Notes: a model not told the origin generated them from the letters alone. A stretch of 64,000 bases of DNA from an uncultured Bacteroidales bacterium (GCA_937877455.1 CALFIU010000176.1:62001-126000); one strand, 5' to 3'. Shown: positions 1-9,621, counted from the stretch's first letter. A program made the numbers and translations.

Positions 1-1830
1 AACCCAGGTAAATACCACATGGAAATAAAAGCTGCCAACGCTGATGATATTTGGTGTACTCCTAAAACACTAAAAATTAACATACTCGCACCAATTTACA
101 AACGTTGGTATGCAAAACTTCTATACTGCGTGATTGTTGTATTGCTATTAACTATACTATGGCAATGGTATCAGAAAAAACAACATTTAAAACAACAATC
201 AAAAATTTTACAAATAAAGCAACAAAACGACATAGATCTTAATAAAGCACGACTACAATTTTTTACCAACATAAGCCACGAGTTTCGCACGCCACTTACT
301 CTGATAATAAGCCCGTTAGAAACCATGATACAGTCGCAAAGGTACAACGCTGTTGATAAAAAACAATTTGAAATAATGCACCGCAACGCCGAACGACTAT
401 TAAGAATGGTAAACCAAATAATGGACTTGCGCAAGATAGACAACGAAAAAATGCAGTTTTCTCCCGAAAATGCCGACATTATTGCTTTTATAAAAGAAAT
501 ATACGAAAATTTCAAAATTTTGTCGGACAAGCGCGGCACAAAACTTTCGTTTGAGTCGGATTTTGAAAGCCTAAACATCAATTTTGACAAAGAAAAAATT
601 GATAAAGTAATATACAACCTACTATCTAACGCATTTAAATTTACGCCCAAGGACGGAAAAATAACAATCTCAATAAAAAAAGCACAAGAAACCGACTCTA
701 ACAACATTGTTGTTATAGTAGAAGATACAGGATGCGGAATAGCACAAGAAAACATCGACAAAATTTTTGACAGATTTTTTCAAAATGGCAACTCCGATAT
801 GCAACAAGGTACTGGCATAGGCTTATGGTTGGCTAAACACTTTGTAGAAATGCACAATGGCATTATAAGCGTATCGTCGCAGATTGGCAAAGGCACTGCA
901 TTTACAATAATACTGCCCACCGATGAAACCTTTTCTTCGTCAAACTCTGCCGACAACTACCAACATCTTACAACAGAAAGTTCGATTAGCAATTTTGAAT
1001 CCACTGACTACGTTCAAAAACAAACAACTGAATACAATGATACAAACAAAATAAAGCAAACTTTACTTATAGTAGAAGACAATGCCGACATACGTCAATA
1101 TCTTACCATGGGGCTGGAAAAACTTTACAACATAATCACAGCCTCCAACGGCGAAGAAGGACTCGAAATAGCTCATCAAAACATGCCAGACCTCGTTATA
1201 ACCGATGTAATGATGCCAAAAATGGACGGCAATCAATTATGCAAAAAACTAAAAACCGATATAGAAACATGCCACATACCTGTAATAATGTTAACCGCCA
1301 AAACCACTATCAATCAAAAAATAGAAGGGCTTGAAAACGGTGCCGACAGCTACATACCAAAACCTTTTAATCCAAAACATCTATTGGTAAGGATAGAAAA
1401 ATTGTTGGAATTACGCAAAACTTTGAGAGAAAAATTTAGTAGCGACGTAACATTCAACGCAGAAGAAACAGCCATAACTATTCCTGATCGCGATTTACTA
1501 AAAAAAACAACTTCTGTAATAAAGAAACGGCTTTCTGACCCAAGCCTCAGCGTAGAAACACTTAGCAACGAACTCGGTATTTCTCGTGGACATCTCCAAC
1601 GCAAACTAAAAAGTCTTACAGGGCAAAATCCAAACGAATTTATACGCATAATTAGGTTAAAACAAGCCGCTGAAATTCTTAAAAACAACGACGTTTCAAT
1701 AGCCGAAGTCGCTGATATGGTAGGGTTTGGCTCGCAAAGTTATTTTTCAACTGCATTTACAAAACAATTTAACATATCTCCAAAACAATGGAAAATTGAC
1801 AATGAACAAACAAAAATCGATAACGAATAA
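1..1830 (+). CDS. Hybrid two-component sensor kinase/AraC regulator (HTCS), 5'-truncated by window edge
   Basis: The reading frame is open to base 1, and the first residues (PGKYHMEIKAAN) look like the end of a Y_Y_Y periplasmic domain, so the ATG at 19 is probably not the start. In order there are: one membrane segment (about bases 110-170), a HisKA dimerisation domain with the phospho-acceptor in NISHEFRTPL (His codon 277-279), a HATPase_c domain with the G boxes VEDTGCGIA and GTGIGLWLAK, a receiver domain with the phospho-acceptor Asp in ITDVMMPKMDG (codon 1204-1206), and a C-terminal AraC-type helix-turn-helix. In Bacteroidota this one-protein architecture usually senses oligosaccharides through a periplasmic propeller and activates a neighbouring polysaccharide locus. 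The missing N-terminus hides the ligand, and no SusC/SusD pair is visible here. It converges on the next gene with a 14-nt gap. Confidence 0.93.
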   Translation, partial: NPGKYHMEIKAANADDIWCTPKTLKINILAPIYKRWYAKLLYCVIVVLLLTILWQWYQKKQHLKQQSKILQIKQQNDIDLNKARLQFFTNISHEFRTPLTLIISPLETMIQSQRYNAVDKKQFEIMHRNAERLLRMVNQIMDLRKIDNEKMQFSPENADIIAFIKEIYENFKILSDKRGTKLSFESDFESLNINFDKEKIDKVIYNLLSNAFKFTPKDGKITISIKKAQETDSNNIVVIVEDTGCGIAQENIDKIFDRFFQNGNSDMQQGTGIGLWLAKHFVEMHNGIISVSSQIGKGTAFTIILPTDETFSSSNSADNYQHLTTESSISNFESTDYVQKQTTEYNDTNKIKQTLLIVEDNADIRQYLTMGLEKLYNIITASNGEEGLEIAHQNMPDLVITDVMMPKMDGNQLCKKLKTDIETCHIPVIMLTAKTTINQKIEGLENGADSYIPKPFNPKHLLVRIEKLLELRKTLREKFSSDVTFNAEETAITIPDRDLLKKTTSVIKKRLSDPSLSVETLSNELGISRGHLQRKLKSLTGQNPNEFIRIIRLKQAAEILKNNDVSIAEVADMVGFGSQSYFSTAFTKQFNISPKQWKIDNEQTKIDNE

Positions 1831-1844
1831 CACAAAGAATAATA

Positions 1845-2867
1845 TTATTTTTTAAAAGGAATAGATAAAACAACAGGCAAATGGTCGGAAAAACCACCAA
1901 GATATTTGTAGCCCAAATAAGTACGAAATGGCTTTTTGCCAACATATTTTAAATCGGGTTCAAGCAAAAATGCAAAATCCGCAATATCAACCGTCGAGTT
2001 GATTAACGAACCCGAAACAAATACTTGATCGAGAATTTCGCCAACACCATGAAATTTGTACGAAAATTTTTTACCAACAAGCCTTGATGTCAAGTTGTAA
2101 AGTTTATGTAAATCAACAGAAGAAAAATCTTTCTCTGCATGCATATACACATCAACTCGTCCTTCTGCTACACCGCTATTAAAATCACCACCACAAACAA
2201 TTTTTGGTTCATTTTCTAAGGCAAATACCGAATCAACAACACGTCGTAACGTTGAAGCCGCTTTTTCTCTATGTCTTTCGGTTTCTGCCAAACCTCCATA
2301 CTTGCTCGGCCAATGATTAGCAAAAATACTAACAGTATCACTCGAAATTTTTGAAACACACCTTAAATATAATATGTCACGAGAATGATAATCGTCGTCA
2401 AAATTTATTCTAATAGCCAACGTATCAATAATTTCAACAGCTGAAAGTTTGTATAGTATTGCTACATCTATGCCACGATACGACAACGACTCTCGATGAA
2501 AAAAAGAATAATCGCCTTGTCCTAATGGTGTTTTGCATAACAAATCTTTTAATACCAACGCATTTTCCACCTCACTAAAGCAAATAATATCGGGAAGATA
2601 ATACCTTCCACCTACTGCCGCAATTGCTTTCCAAATTTTTATAAGTTTATTGTTGTAACGCCAAGTACCCCAATATTTTACTCCTTCGGGTGTAAATTCT
2701 TCATCGCCAACAACATCTGGATTATCTATTGTATCAAAAAGATTTTCTACATTGTAGAAAACTATCTTTAATGCGTCTGGATTTGGTTTCCAAATATTGT
2801 TTTGCGAATATATGTTTTCACATACAAAAACAAACAATACCAAAAGCAAAAATTGATATTTACGCAT
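1845..2867 (-). CDS. Secreted endonuclease/exonuclease/phosphatase (EEP) family protein
   Basis: About 340 residues. The ATG at 2867 is preferred because a signal peptide follows it directly (MRKYQFLLLVLFVFVCENIYSQ); the longer open frame to 2936 lies inside the upstream gene. EEP-fold motifs are visible: FYNVENLFDT near the N-terminus (metal-binding Asn/Glu), CFSEVEN, HWPSKYGG, GGDFNS, and a C-terminal SDHLPV with the catalytic Asp-His. The family covers DNase I-like nucleases and phosphodiesterases or sphingomyelinases, so the substrate is open. The signal peptide suggests extracytoplasmic action, for example nucleic-acid or phosphate scavenging. Its start overlaps the end of the LuxE-like gene by 8 nt, so the two are probably translationally coupled. 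Confidence 0.88.
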   Translation of the reverse strand: MRKYQFLLLVLFVFVCENIYSQNNIWKPNPDALKIVFYNVENLFDTIDNPDVVGDEEFTPEGVKYWGTWRYNNKLIKIWKAIAAVGGRYYLPDIICFSEVENALVLKDLLCKTPLGQGDYSFFHRESLSYRGIDVAILYKLSAVEIIDTLAIRINFDDDYHSRDILYLRCVSKISSDTVSIFANHWPSKYGGLAETERHREKAASTLRRVVDSVFALENEPKIVCGGDFNSGVAEGRVDVYMHAEKDFSSVDLHKLYNLTSRLVGKKFSYKFHGVGEILDQVFVSGSLINSTVDIADFAFLLEPDLKYVGKKPFRTYLGYKYLGGFSDHLPVVLSIPFKK

Positions 2868-3864
2868 TGGTATAAAGTAAGTTACAACCACGAGTATCGC
2901 TATGATCAAACCGTCCCAAAACCTCAAAACCACCATCTTCGTGCATTAAGCCAAGATCCTTGGTTTCTATAAAACTACACGAATCTATATTTGCCAAATC
3001 CACCACATTGATACCACCTACAACTCCTTGCGATACATATCTAAACGGATCGCTTGCATCGCGAATCAAAATTTTCAGCGTGTTGGACGGATAATATATA
3101 CCCTCGCCAAAACTATATGCTTGACTCAACAACTCCGTCATTCCGTATTCTGAATGAACAGTTTTTATTCCAAGATTTTTTTTAAGCAAACCATGAATTT
3201 CACTGCGCACAAGTTCTTTTTTACGCCCTTTCATTCCTCCCGTTTCCATAACCACTACCCTATCACCAAAGTTTTGAGGATGAGTTTCTGCAAAATCCAT
3301 AAGCGCAAATGTAACACCAAGCAACAAAATCTTTTTCTTATTATCAATACTCTCAATTTTTTTAGCCAAACCATCAAAATCATAAAGAAAAAAATTGTTG
3401 TTTCCACAACCAGAAACTTCCATAAATTTTTCGGCCATAGCAACAAGCGACGAACCCTGCCTTTCGAGATACGCTGGCAATAGTGCCAAAACATGATAGT
3501 TTTTTAGCGAACCATAAAATTTTTCAAATCCCGCTACCGCTGATTGATAATAAAGAGAAATATCCTTCACATAATGACAACTTGTCCCAACACCAGTTGT
3601 ACCACTACTTGTAAAAATTGCATCGTATTTTTCGTTTTTTTCGTCGCCACTTACAACACGATGTTCTTTAAAAAACTCCACTGGCATAAATGGAATTTTT
3701 TTCAAACAATCAATCTTCTTGATATCTCGCCCAAGCAAATTGACATAACGATTATAAATCTTATTGTTATTATATTGATAATCAAATAATTTTAAAACCA
3801 ACTCATCAAATTGAGTATCTGTATGAGATTCAAAAATTTTTTGTCGCAAAATATTTAAATTCAT
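2860..3864 (-). CDS. LuxE/PaaK-like acyl-protein synthetase (acyltransferase)
   Basis: 334 residues. The adenylate-forming signature FTSSGTTGVGTS lies near residue 85, and later SEYGMTELLSQAY resembles the YGxTE motif of the superfamily. Length and layout match the LuxE-type acyl-protein synthetase group rather than full phenylacetate-CoA ligases, which are about 430 residues. LuxE carries the acyl group on a cysteine near its C-terminus; a Cys is present here in RGCNLLY, but its equivalence is inferred. Members are common in Bacteroidota and mostly uncharacterised, acting on fatty or aryl acids. There is no luciferase or fatty-acid reductase (LuxC) nearby. It is the first gene of a two-gene unit with the EEP nuclease. 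Confidence 0.8.
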   Translation of the reverse strand: MNLNILRQKIFESHTDTQFDELVLKLFDYQYNNNKIYNRYVNLLGRDIKKIDCLKKIPFMPVEFFKEHRVVSGDEKNEKYDAIFTSSGTTGVGTSCHYVKDISLYYQSAVAGFEKFYGSLKNYHVLALLPAYLERQGSSLVAMAEKFMEVSGCGNNNFFLYDFDGLAKKIESIDNKKKILLLGVTFALMDFAETHPQNFGDRVVVMETGGMKGRKKELVRSEIHGLLKKNLGIKTVHSEYGMTELLSQAYSFGEGIYYPSNTLKILIRDASDPFRYVSQGVVGGINVVDLANIDSCSFIETKDLGLMHEDGGFEVLGRFDHSDTRGCNLLYTNA

Positions 3865-4047
3865 ATTTTTTATTATTAATATTGCACTAATCGCCTATTT
3901 TTTTACTTGGTTTAACGAATAAAAAAAAACATATTAACACTAAGAAAAAAAAATATTTTATTCGCAAAACCACATGCAAAAAAATTGGGCAATTTTGACA
4001 TACTAAGGTTACATATTATTTTGCAAAATTACAAACTAAAATTTTTT

Positions 4048-6150
4048 ATGCAGAATTTTTCAAAAAAATATTTATTTTTATTTATAAAAGTCTTTGTCGA
4101 AATAATATTGATGTTAATATTCAATAATCAAGCAATTGGACAACAAGATATTTTTGAGAAATTTGCCGCTGCCCCATCACTTGATGGAGATGCTGTAACA
4201 ATAAAAAACGGTGTTATGTCGATGGCTAATCTGCAACACGAAATGTCGCTTTTTGTTATTAACCGTTCGCTAACCAAACAAAATGGATTTAAAATATACA
4301 CAAGATTAACATTTGTTTCGGGACAAAGCACCACTGGCTACGGATTAGTTTGGAACTCAAATGGATGGCAAAATTGCAACGTATTCCTCATCAGTGCAAA
4401 CGGATATTATTGCGTTGGTTTTTATAAAAATGGAGTGTATTTTCAGTTGCGAAAATGGACAAAATGCACATTCATAAACACTGGTAAAGCCCAAAACACT
4501 CTCGGAATAGAGCAAAATGGCATCAAAACAGATTTTATAATCAACGGCAACAAGATTTTTTCAGCAAAAAGTCGTAAAAGCGATGGTAATGGACACGGTT
4601 TTGCAATAAGAAAAGGATTAACAATTGAAACAAATGCCTTTGACATAAAAACTTACAATGCACATATAAACACTACCAATGATTTTGCATTTATAGAAAA
4701 AAACAACGCAGGTTCAGAAATAAACTCGCCAACAAGCGAAATAGCACCTACATTAGGTTTTGAAAAACTTTACTTCGGAAGAATACATCACTACAAAAAC
4801 ACTGGCGATGAAAACGACTGCGACATTTGGGTTGCCAATCAAAACAATGATAACAATTTTTCTAAGGCTGAAAATATAGGTTTTCCTCTAAACAATACTG
4901 GAACCAACGTTGTAATTAAGGAATGCGACAATGGAAAAACTCTATATATAGAAGGTATTTACCACAGCGACGGAAAGTTTAAAAGCGATAATGGTATCTC
5001 AAAATCTACATTAGTAAATGGTAAATGGACATCACCACAAGAAATAAAAATCAATAATTTTTATAATCGCAATATCCACGCAACGTATTCATTATCAAAA
5101 GATTTAAAAGTTTTGGTAATGTCTATTGAACGCGATGACGGTTTTGGTGGTCTCGACCTTCACGTTAGTTTTCTACAAAGCGATGGTAGTTATTCCACAC
5201 CTCAAAACCTTGGTGCTATTATAAACACTTTTGCCGACGACGGTACACCTTTTATAGACTACGACAACAAAACACTTTTTTTTAGCAGTTATGGGCATAA
5301 TGGCTATGGAAGTTCTGATATTTTTGTAACATATCGGCTCGATAACACATGGCTAAAATGGAGCGAGCCTCAAAATCTCGGTCCTATTGTTAACACTCCC
5401 AACTGGGATTCTTATTTTTCAACCTCTCCAGACGGTTCAACAGCTTTTATGGTTAGTAACAACCCCATTACTGCAAGCGAAGACATTTACAAACTTTCTT
5501 TTAGCAAAAATAAAATACAACCTACAAACGCCATTGTTGAAGGTAAAATTCTTAACAGCCGAACTCTAACACCAATAGCCGCAGAGGTGTTTTATGAAGA
5601 TAAATCGACAAAAAATTCATTAAAATCAATACAAAGCAACGAATTTTCTGGCACATTTAAAATTGAAATTCCGTTTGATAAAAAATACGAACTATATGCC
5701 ATTGCGGAAGGTTACTTACCTCAACCAAAGAAAGTAGAGGTTATTACATCTGCAAATCAAAACGACAAAAAAAATATAACTATTTATCTTCACCCAATAA
5801 TGGCTGGAGAAAAAATTGTTTTGAATAATGTATTTTTTGAGCGCGCTTCAAGCAATCTTAAAAAAGTATCTCACCAAGAACTCGACAACCTTGCATCGCT
5901 ACTAAAAAAATATCCCAACATAAAAATTGAAGTTCAGGGTTACACCGACGGAAATGGTAATCCCGATGATCTTTTACTGCTATCGCAAGAACGTGCATGG
6001 GTAGTAAAAAATTATTTAGTTTTACAAGGCATTGACGAACAAAGAATTAAAAGCAAAGGTTATGGTAGCAAACGACCTATTTCAAAAGATGATAGCGAAT
6101 CTGAACGAATGAAAAACCGCCGTGTTGAAGTCAAAATTATTAAAAATTGA
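4048..6150 (+). CDS. OmpA-family outer-membrane protein with PD40-like propeller and carboxypeptidase-regulatory-like domain
   Basis: About 700 residues from the ATG at 4048, chosen because a hydrophobic signal segment follows it; the frame is open back to 3985. Layout: signal peptide, an N-terminal beta-rich region of unclear family, a WD40/PD40-like region with repeats such as GGLDLHVSF, GSSDIFVTY and SEDIYKLSF (about residues 240-490), a carboxypeptidase-regulatory-like beta domain starting AIVEGKILNS, and a C-terminal OmpA peptidoglycan-binding domain (NNVFFE, GYTDGNGN, LSQERAWVVKNYL, KNRRVEVKI). The same propeller–CarboxypepD_reg–OmpA order is common in Bacteroidota envelope proteins, including type IX secretion accessory proteins such as PorE. 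I see no reason to assign it to one of them. It converges on the decarboxylase and shares a hairpin terminator with it. Confidence 0.88.
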   Translation: MQNFSKKYLFLFIKVFVEIILMLIFNNQAIGQQDIFEKFAAAPSLDGDAVTIKNGVMSMANLQHEMSLFVINRSLTKQNGFKIYTRLTFVSGQSTTGYGLVWNSNGWQNCNVFLISANGYYCVGFYKNGVYFQLRKWTKCTFINTGKAQNTLGIEQNGIKTDFIINGNKIFSAKSRKSDGNGHGFAIRKGLTIETNAFDIKTYNAHINTTNDFAFIEKNNAGSEINSPTSEIAPTLGFEKLYFGRIHHYKNTGDENDCDIWVANQNNDNNFSKAENIGFPLNNTGTNVVIKECDNGKTLYIEGIYHSDGKFKSDNGISKSTLVNGKWTSPQEIKINNFYNRNIHATYSLSKDLKVLVMSIERDDGFGGLDLHVSFLQSDGSYSTPQNLGAIINTFADDGTPFIDYDNKTLFFSSYGHNGYGSSDIFVTYRLDNTWLKWSEPQNLGPIVNTPNWDSYFSTSPDGSTAFMVSNNPITASEDIYKLSFSKNKIQPTNAIVEGKILNSRTLTPIAAEVFYEDKSTKNSLKSIQSNEFSGTFKIEIPFDKKYELYAIAEGYLPQPKKVEVITSANQNDKKNITIYLHPIMAGEKIVLNNVFFERASSNLKKVSHQELDNLASLLKKYPNIKIEVQGYTDGNGNPDDLLLLSQERAWVVKNYLVLQGIDEQRIKSKGYGSKRPISKDDSESERMKNRRVEVKIIKN

Positions 6151-6184
6151 AAATTGAAAAATTTAATTTTCAATTTTCAATTTT
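6143..6184. terminator. Bidirectional intrinsic terminator between convergent genes
   Basis: An 18-bp perfect inverted repeat, AAAATTGAAAATTGAAAA at 6143-6160 against its complement at 6167-6184, with a 6-nt loop. It overlaps the stop codon of the OmpA gene and ends 4 nt before the stop of the opposing decarboxylase. Both arms end in A/T runs, so it can serve both strands. Confidence 0.7.
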
Positions 6185-6187
6185 AAA

Positions 6188-7390
6188 TTAAACCTCAGTT
6201 CCAAATTCGTCATATACTTTCCCGTCTTCCGAAATATAATATGCTTTTATAGGCGGAAAACCGTTAAACCAAACACTCGCGTATGTTGTTGTATATGCTC
6301 CAGTTGACAACCAATAAAGTTTGTCGCCTTGTTTTAAATCAGTTGGAAGTTTATATTTTTCATCTTCATACATAATATCTGCACTATCGCATGTAGGACC
6401 AGCAAGTATAACCTCCCCTTCTTTTCCACCATCTTTGTCTGTTACGATAGGATATTTTATCGATTCGCCAAGCGTTTCAATCAAACCGTTAAACTTGCCA
6501 GCATCAGTATATACCCAACGCGAAAGCGATGTGTTATTTTTTCGCGAAACAAGCACTATTTCTGATGTTAAAACACCACTATCTCCAACAAGACTACGAC
6601 CCGGCTCAAAAATTATAGTGGGCATATCAACAAAGTCTTCGTGAATATAACGTGTTATTTCGTTTGCATAATCTTTTAACTCATTGGTAGGCTGTATGTA
6701 ATGGGCAGGAAAACCACCACCCATATTTATCATCATAAGCTTTATATCTTCTTCTTCTTCAAGTGATTGAAAGAGATACTTGGTTTTTGCAATGGCATCG
6801 TTCCATTGTCCAATATCGCGTTGCTGACTACCAACATGAAACGAAATACCTTCGGGAATAAGCCCTTTGTCGCGCGCTAATACAAGAAGATTGTAGGCCA
6901 TATCGGGATGGCATCCAAATTTACGACTAAGTGGCCAATCGGCTGTTGATGAGTTTTCTATCAATATTCTCACAAAGACCTTACTACCTGGCGCGTTTAC
7001 CGCAATGTTTTTTAGGTCTTCTTTCGAATCGGTAGCAAACATTCTAACACCTTTCTGGTAAAAATACTTTACATCTTCTGCCTTTTTTATGGTATTTCCA
7101 TACGATATACGGTCTGGACTTATACCCAAGGCAAGCACACGATCCAACTCATAGCGGGAGGCAATGTCAAAATTAGATCCCAACTCATCTAAAAGTTTTA
7201 TCACAGGTACACCAGGATTTGCCTTTATGGCATAAAATACGTTGGCATACGGAAAATTTTCCATAAGTTGCCTATAACGCTGCCTTATGGTTTTAAGGCT
7301 GACAAAAACGTTGGGCGTGGCAAATCTTGCCGATACTTTACGAAACAAAGCCCAATCTTCGTCGCTTATAAATTCCTCACGGTTAAACAT
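6188..7390 (-). CDS. Ornithine/lysine-type decarboxylase, PLP fold III
   Basis: 400 residues, PLP-dependent fold-type III decarboxylase of the ornithine/diaminopimelate group. Visible signatures are the Schiff-base lysine in FYAIKANP (Lys56), HVGSQ (His185), the phosphate-binding glycine run NMGGGFP (224-226), EPGR (262-265) and GPTCDSAD (Cys334-Asp335). The TCD motif matches the Cys360-Asp361 pair that ornithine decarboxylases use for the substrate amine, while diaminopimelate decarboxylases differ there. The expected product is putrescine or cadaverine for polyamine synthesis. No other polyamine gene is adjacent. It appears monocistronic, with a 201-nt upstream gap containing the 17-nt palindrome noted separately. 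Confidence 0.87.
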   Translation of the reverse strand: MFNREEFISDEDWALFRKVSARFATPNVFVSLKTIRQRYRQLMENFPYANVFYAIKANPGVPVIKLLDELGSNFDIASRYELDRVLALGISPDRISYGNTIKKAEDVKYFYQKGVRMFATDSKEDLKNIAVNAPGSKVFVRILIENSSTADWPLSRKFGCHPDMAYNLLVLARDKGLIPEGISFHVGSQQRDIGQWNDAIAKTKYLFQSLEEEEDIKLMMINMGGGFPAHYIQPTNELKDYANEITRYIHEDFVDMPTIIFEPGRSLVGDSGVLTSEIVLVSRKNNTSLSRWVYTDAGKFNGLIETLGESIKYPIVTDKDGGKEGEVILAGPTCDSADIMYEDEKYKLPTDLKQGDKLYWLSTGAYTTTYASVWFNGFPPIKAYYISEDGKVYDEFGTEV

Positions 7391-7523
7391 TTACAATATT
7401 TTTGCGGTAAACAATAAGTTTATTTATAATTGGTTGCGAAAATAAATAAAATCGGGTTGACAAATAATTTTTTTCACTTTTTTTTTGATTTTTTTTCCAT
7501 TAATGTTTATCATCTAATTTTTA

Positions 7524-7540
7524 TTGTTAATAATTAACAA
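7524..7540. promoter_or_regulatory. 17-nt perfect palindrome upstream of the decarboxylase gene
   Basis: TTGTTAATAATTAACAA is an 8-1-8 perfect palindrome in the gap between two minus-strand genes, 134-150 nt upstream of the decarboxylase start and 52-68 nt beyond the stop of the CBS protein gene. It could be an operator or simply AT-rich symmetry; no T-run suggests a terminator. Confidence 0.3.
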
Positions 7541-7591
7541 ATCAGAGAATTATTACTTAAAACAACATTAATTTGCGTTAATAAATTATTC

Positions 7592-8815
7592 TTATTTTTT
7601 TTCAAAACTTAGTTTTATCAAATCTATTTTGGGCTTTTTTACCAACGTTGCCTCCATTTTTATATTTTTATCCGTAACACTTTCGCCAATTTCTGGAATA
7701 TTTTCGTTTAAAAATAAAAAATATCCTGCAAGTGTTTCATATTCATCCGATTTAGGCAAGTTTAGATTGTATTTTTCATTAATATAGTCAATTTCAAGAC
7801 GACCCGAAAACAAATACTGACCTTCGGCAAGCATTTTTTCTGTAAGCTCTGGAACATCGTGTTCGTCTTCAATCTCTCCAGTAATTTCTTCTATTATATC
7901 TTCAATGGTTAGCATGCCTTGCGTACCACCAAATTCATCAATAACTATAGCTACACTTTTGCGACGTTTTATAAATAAATTAAAAAGTGTGTCAGCAGTC
8001 ATAGTTTCGGGTACATCTATAACATTTATCATTATAGACGAAATTTTCTCTGGTTTTTTAAACAATGCAAGTGCGTTAACATACCCAAGAATGTTGTCGA
8101 TATTATTTTTGTAGATAAGAATTTTTGAAAAACCACTTGAAATAAACTTTTGTTTAAGTTCCGCAATACCTTCGTTAATGTCTGCGGCAATTATCTCATT
8201 GCGAGGCACAAGACATTCGCGAATACGAATATTTGTAAAATCAAGAGCTTTATGTAAAATTTTAAGATCTTCTGTACTATCTGCTGCATGTTCTTCAGCT
8301 TGCCCATGACCATAAGGAATTAATCGCGCAATATCTGGTAGTTGCGGTTTTAACCCAAGATGCGCCACAATAGCCGTTATCGGGTAAAGAGCAAGATATA
8401 CCAAAGGATAAAGCACTGCCGCCAATATATTTACAACAGGCATTACAAATCGTAAAAAAGAATTAGATTTTTTTTCAACAATCTTAGAAACTGTCGTTTT
8501 TACCAATACAAAAGTCAACACTAACACCAATAGTGGAATCATCAAAAAATATCCCGTTTGTTCGCAAAATTCAGAAGAAAGAAAAAACGCTGACAAACAA
8601 AATAAACACAAAAAAATTATCTCGCCAGCACGAAGTATATCAACACTAAGGTCTAAATTGTCGGCGGGACGAAAAAATACACCTTGTTTAATAGTAGAAT
8701 TTTTTATGTCAATACCAAATACAAGTGTATCGCACATAACAAGCGCAACTCTTGTAGCAGAAAAGAATATGCAAACCAATGCGGTAACAACTGTTAATAC
8801 AATAGTACCCACCAT
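7592..8815 (-). CDS. CNNM/CBS-domain membrane protein (GldE/CorC-HlyC type)
   Basis: 407 residues. The N-terminal DUF21/CNNM-type membrane domain (about residues 1-165) has about four hydrophobic segments. A CBS pair follows from about residue 185 (LVPRNEIIAADI; FGGTQGMLTIEDIIEEITGEI is the second-CBS signature), then a C-terminal CorC/HlyC transporter-associated domain (GRLEIDYINEKYNLNLP). This is the layout of Mg2+/Co2+-related transporters and of the gliding-associated GldE of Bacteroidota. The usual GldE neighbours (ssb, gldD) are absent, so the gld symbol is not given. The gene starts one base after the LytTR regulator ends, so the two form an operon. Confidence 0.85.
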   Translation of the reverse strand: MVGTIVLTVVTALVCIFFSATRVALVMCDTLVFGIDIKNSTIKQGVFFRPADNLDLSVDILRAGEIIFLCLFCLSAFFLSSEFCEQTGYFLMIPLLVLVLTFVLVKTTVSKIVEKKSNSFLRFVMPVVNILAAVLYPLVYLALYPITAIVAHLGLKPQLPDIARLIPYGHGQAEEHAADSTEDLKILHKALDFTNIRIRECLVPRNEIIAADINEGIAELKQKFISSGFSKILIYKNNIDNILGYVNALALFKKPEKISSIMINVIDVPETMTADTLFNLFIKRRKSVAIVIDEFGGTQGMLTIEDIIEEITGEIEDEHDVPELTEKMLAEGQYLFSGRLEIDYINEKYNLNLPKSDEYETLAGYFLFLNENIPEIGESVTDKNIKMEATLVKKPKIDLIKLSFEKK

Positions 8816-8816
8816 A

Positions 8817-9533
8817 TTACAACAAGTTTATTTTTCCCAATAACTCACCTCTATAATTACGCGAAAGCGGTATTTTAACATCACCTTCAATTGTTTTTAT
8901 TATAACATCGTTTTCTAAAATCATGCTTATACGATTTATATTTACCACAAACGAACGATGAGTTTTTACAAATATTGATTGTGGCAACTTAGAAGTAAAA
9001 TCTTTTAGCGTTGCAGAAATCTGAAACTCATCATCATTTGTATGCAGACAAATATCATTACGATTAACTTCTATCCAAAAAATATCGTTACAATTTAGGT
9101 GAACATAGCGTCCATCATTGCTCTTTACAAAAAAATTTCTATCCTTAACATCAACAGGGTTATGTTTTTCATCATAGAGTTCTTTAACCTTATTAACAGC
9201 TTTTATAAAACTAATTTTTGTTATAGGTTTTAAAATATAAGCCGATACATTTTTGTAAAAAGCCTCCACTGCATAACGCTCTTTTGACGACACAACAACC
9301 ACAAAAACATTTTCTAACGCTGTTTTCAACAAAGTTAGCAATTCTATACCAGAAATTCGTGGTAACTCTACATCCAAAAAAACAACATCAACATTTTTGT
9401 TTGACAACAAAAAAACTGCAGCTTGTTCCGCATCGGCAAAAAAGCCAACTGGTTCAAGCAAATCAGACTCGCCAATTAACTTTTCCATCTGCAAAAGTAT
9501 TGCCTCGTCATCGTCTATTACCAAACATCGCAT
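8817..9533 (-). CDS. LytTR-family response regulator
   Basis: About 238 residues from the ATG at 9533 (MRCLVIDDDEAI), which begins exactly at the receiver fold; the upstream in-frame extension contains the likely promoter. The receiver has the acidic pair DDDE and the phospho-acceptor in VVFLDVELPR, and KPITK carries the conserved Lys. The C-terminal LytTR DNA-binding domain is marked by IFWIEVNRNDI and FVKTHRSFVVNINRI. No LytS-type kinase is adjacent, so the sensor is elsewhere. It is cotranscribed with the downstream CNNM/CBS gene (1-nt gap) and divergent from the LRR gene. Confidence 0.9.
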   Translation of the reverse strand: MRCLVIDDDEAILLQMEKLIGESDLLEPVGFFADAEQAAVFLLSNKNVDVVFLDVELPRISGIELLTLLKTALENVFVVVVSSKERYAVEAFYKNVSAYILKPITKISFIKAVNKVKELYDEKHNPVDVKDRNFFVKSNDGRYVHLNCNDIFWIEVNRNDICLHTNDDEFQISATLKDFTSKLPQSIFVKTHRSFVVNINRISMILENDVIIKTIEGDVKIPLSRNYRGELLGKINLL

Positions 9534-9569
9534 AAAATTTATTATCTTCAAACAAGGGAAAATAATGCG

Positions 9570-9577
9570 CAAAGATA
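9570..9577 (-). promoter_or_regulatory. Putative -7 box of the LytTR regulator promoter
   Basis: On the minus strand this reads TATCTTTG, an exact match to the Bacteroidota -7 consensus TAnnTTTG, 36 nt upstream of the start codon at 9533. No convincing -33 TTG was found. Confidence 0.4.
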
Positions 9578-9597
9578 ATATTTTTTTAAATTATTAT

Positions 9598-9605
9598 TAT
9601 TTTTG
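9598..9605 (+). promoter_or_regulatory. Putative -7 box of the LRR gene promoter
   Basis: TATTTTTG matches TAnnTTTG exactly and sits 16 nt before the ATG at 9622. If used, the transcript would begin around 9611, giving a very short leader and excluding the upstream in-frame ATG at 9565 as the start. Confidence 0.4.
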
Positions 9606-9621
9606 TAAAAAAAATAATAAC

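Noticed and set aside
1831..1850. AATAATATTATT palindrome as terminator between the first two genes
   Set aside because: Only a 6-bp A/T stem and overlapping the stop codon of the opposing gene; too weak to list.
9565..9621. Alternative ATG start of the LRR gene at 9565
   Set aside because: A consensus -7 box at 9598-9605 lies after it; the start at 9622 fits better, although not proven.
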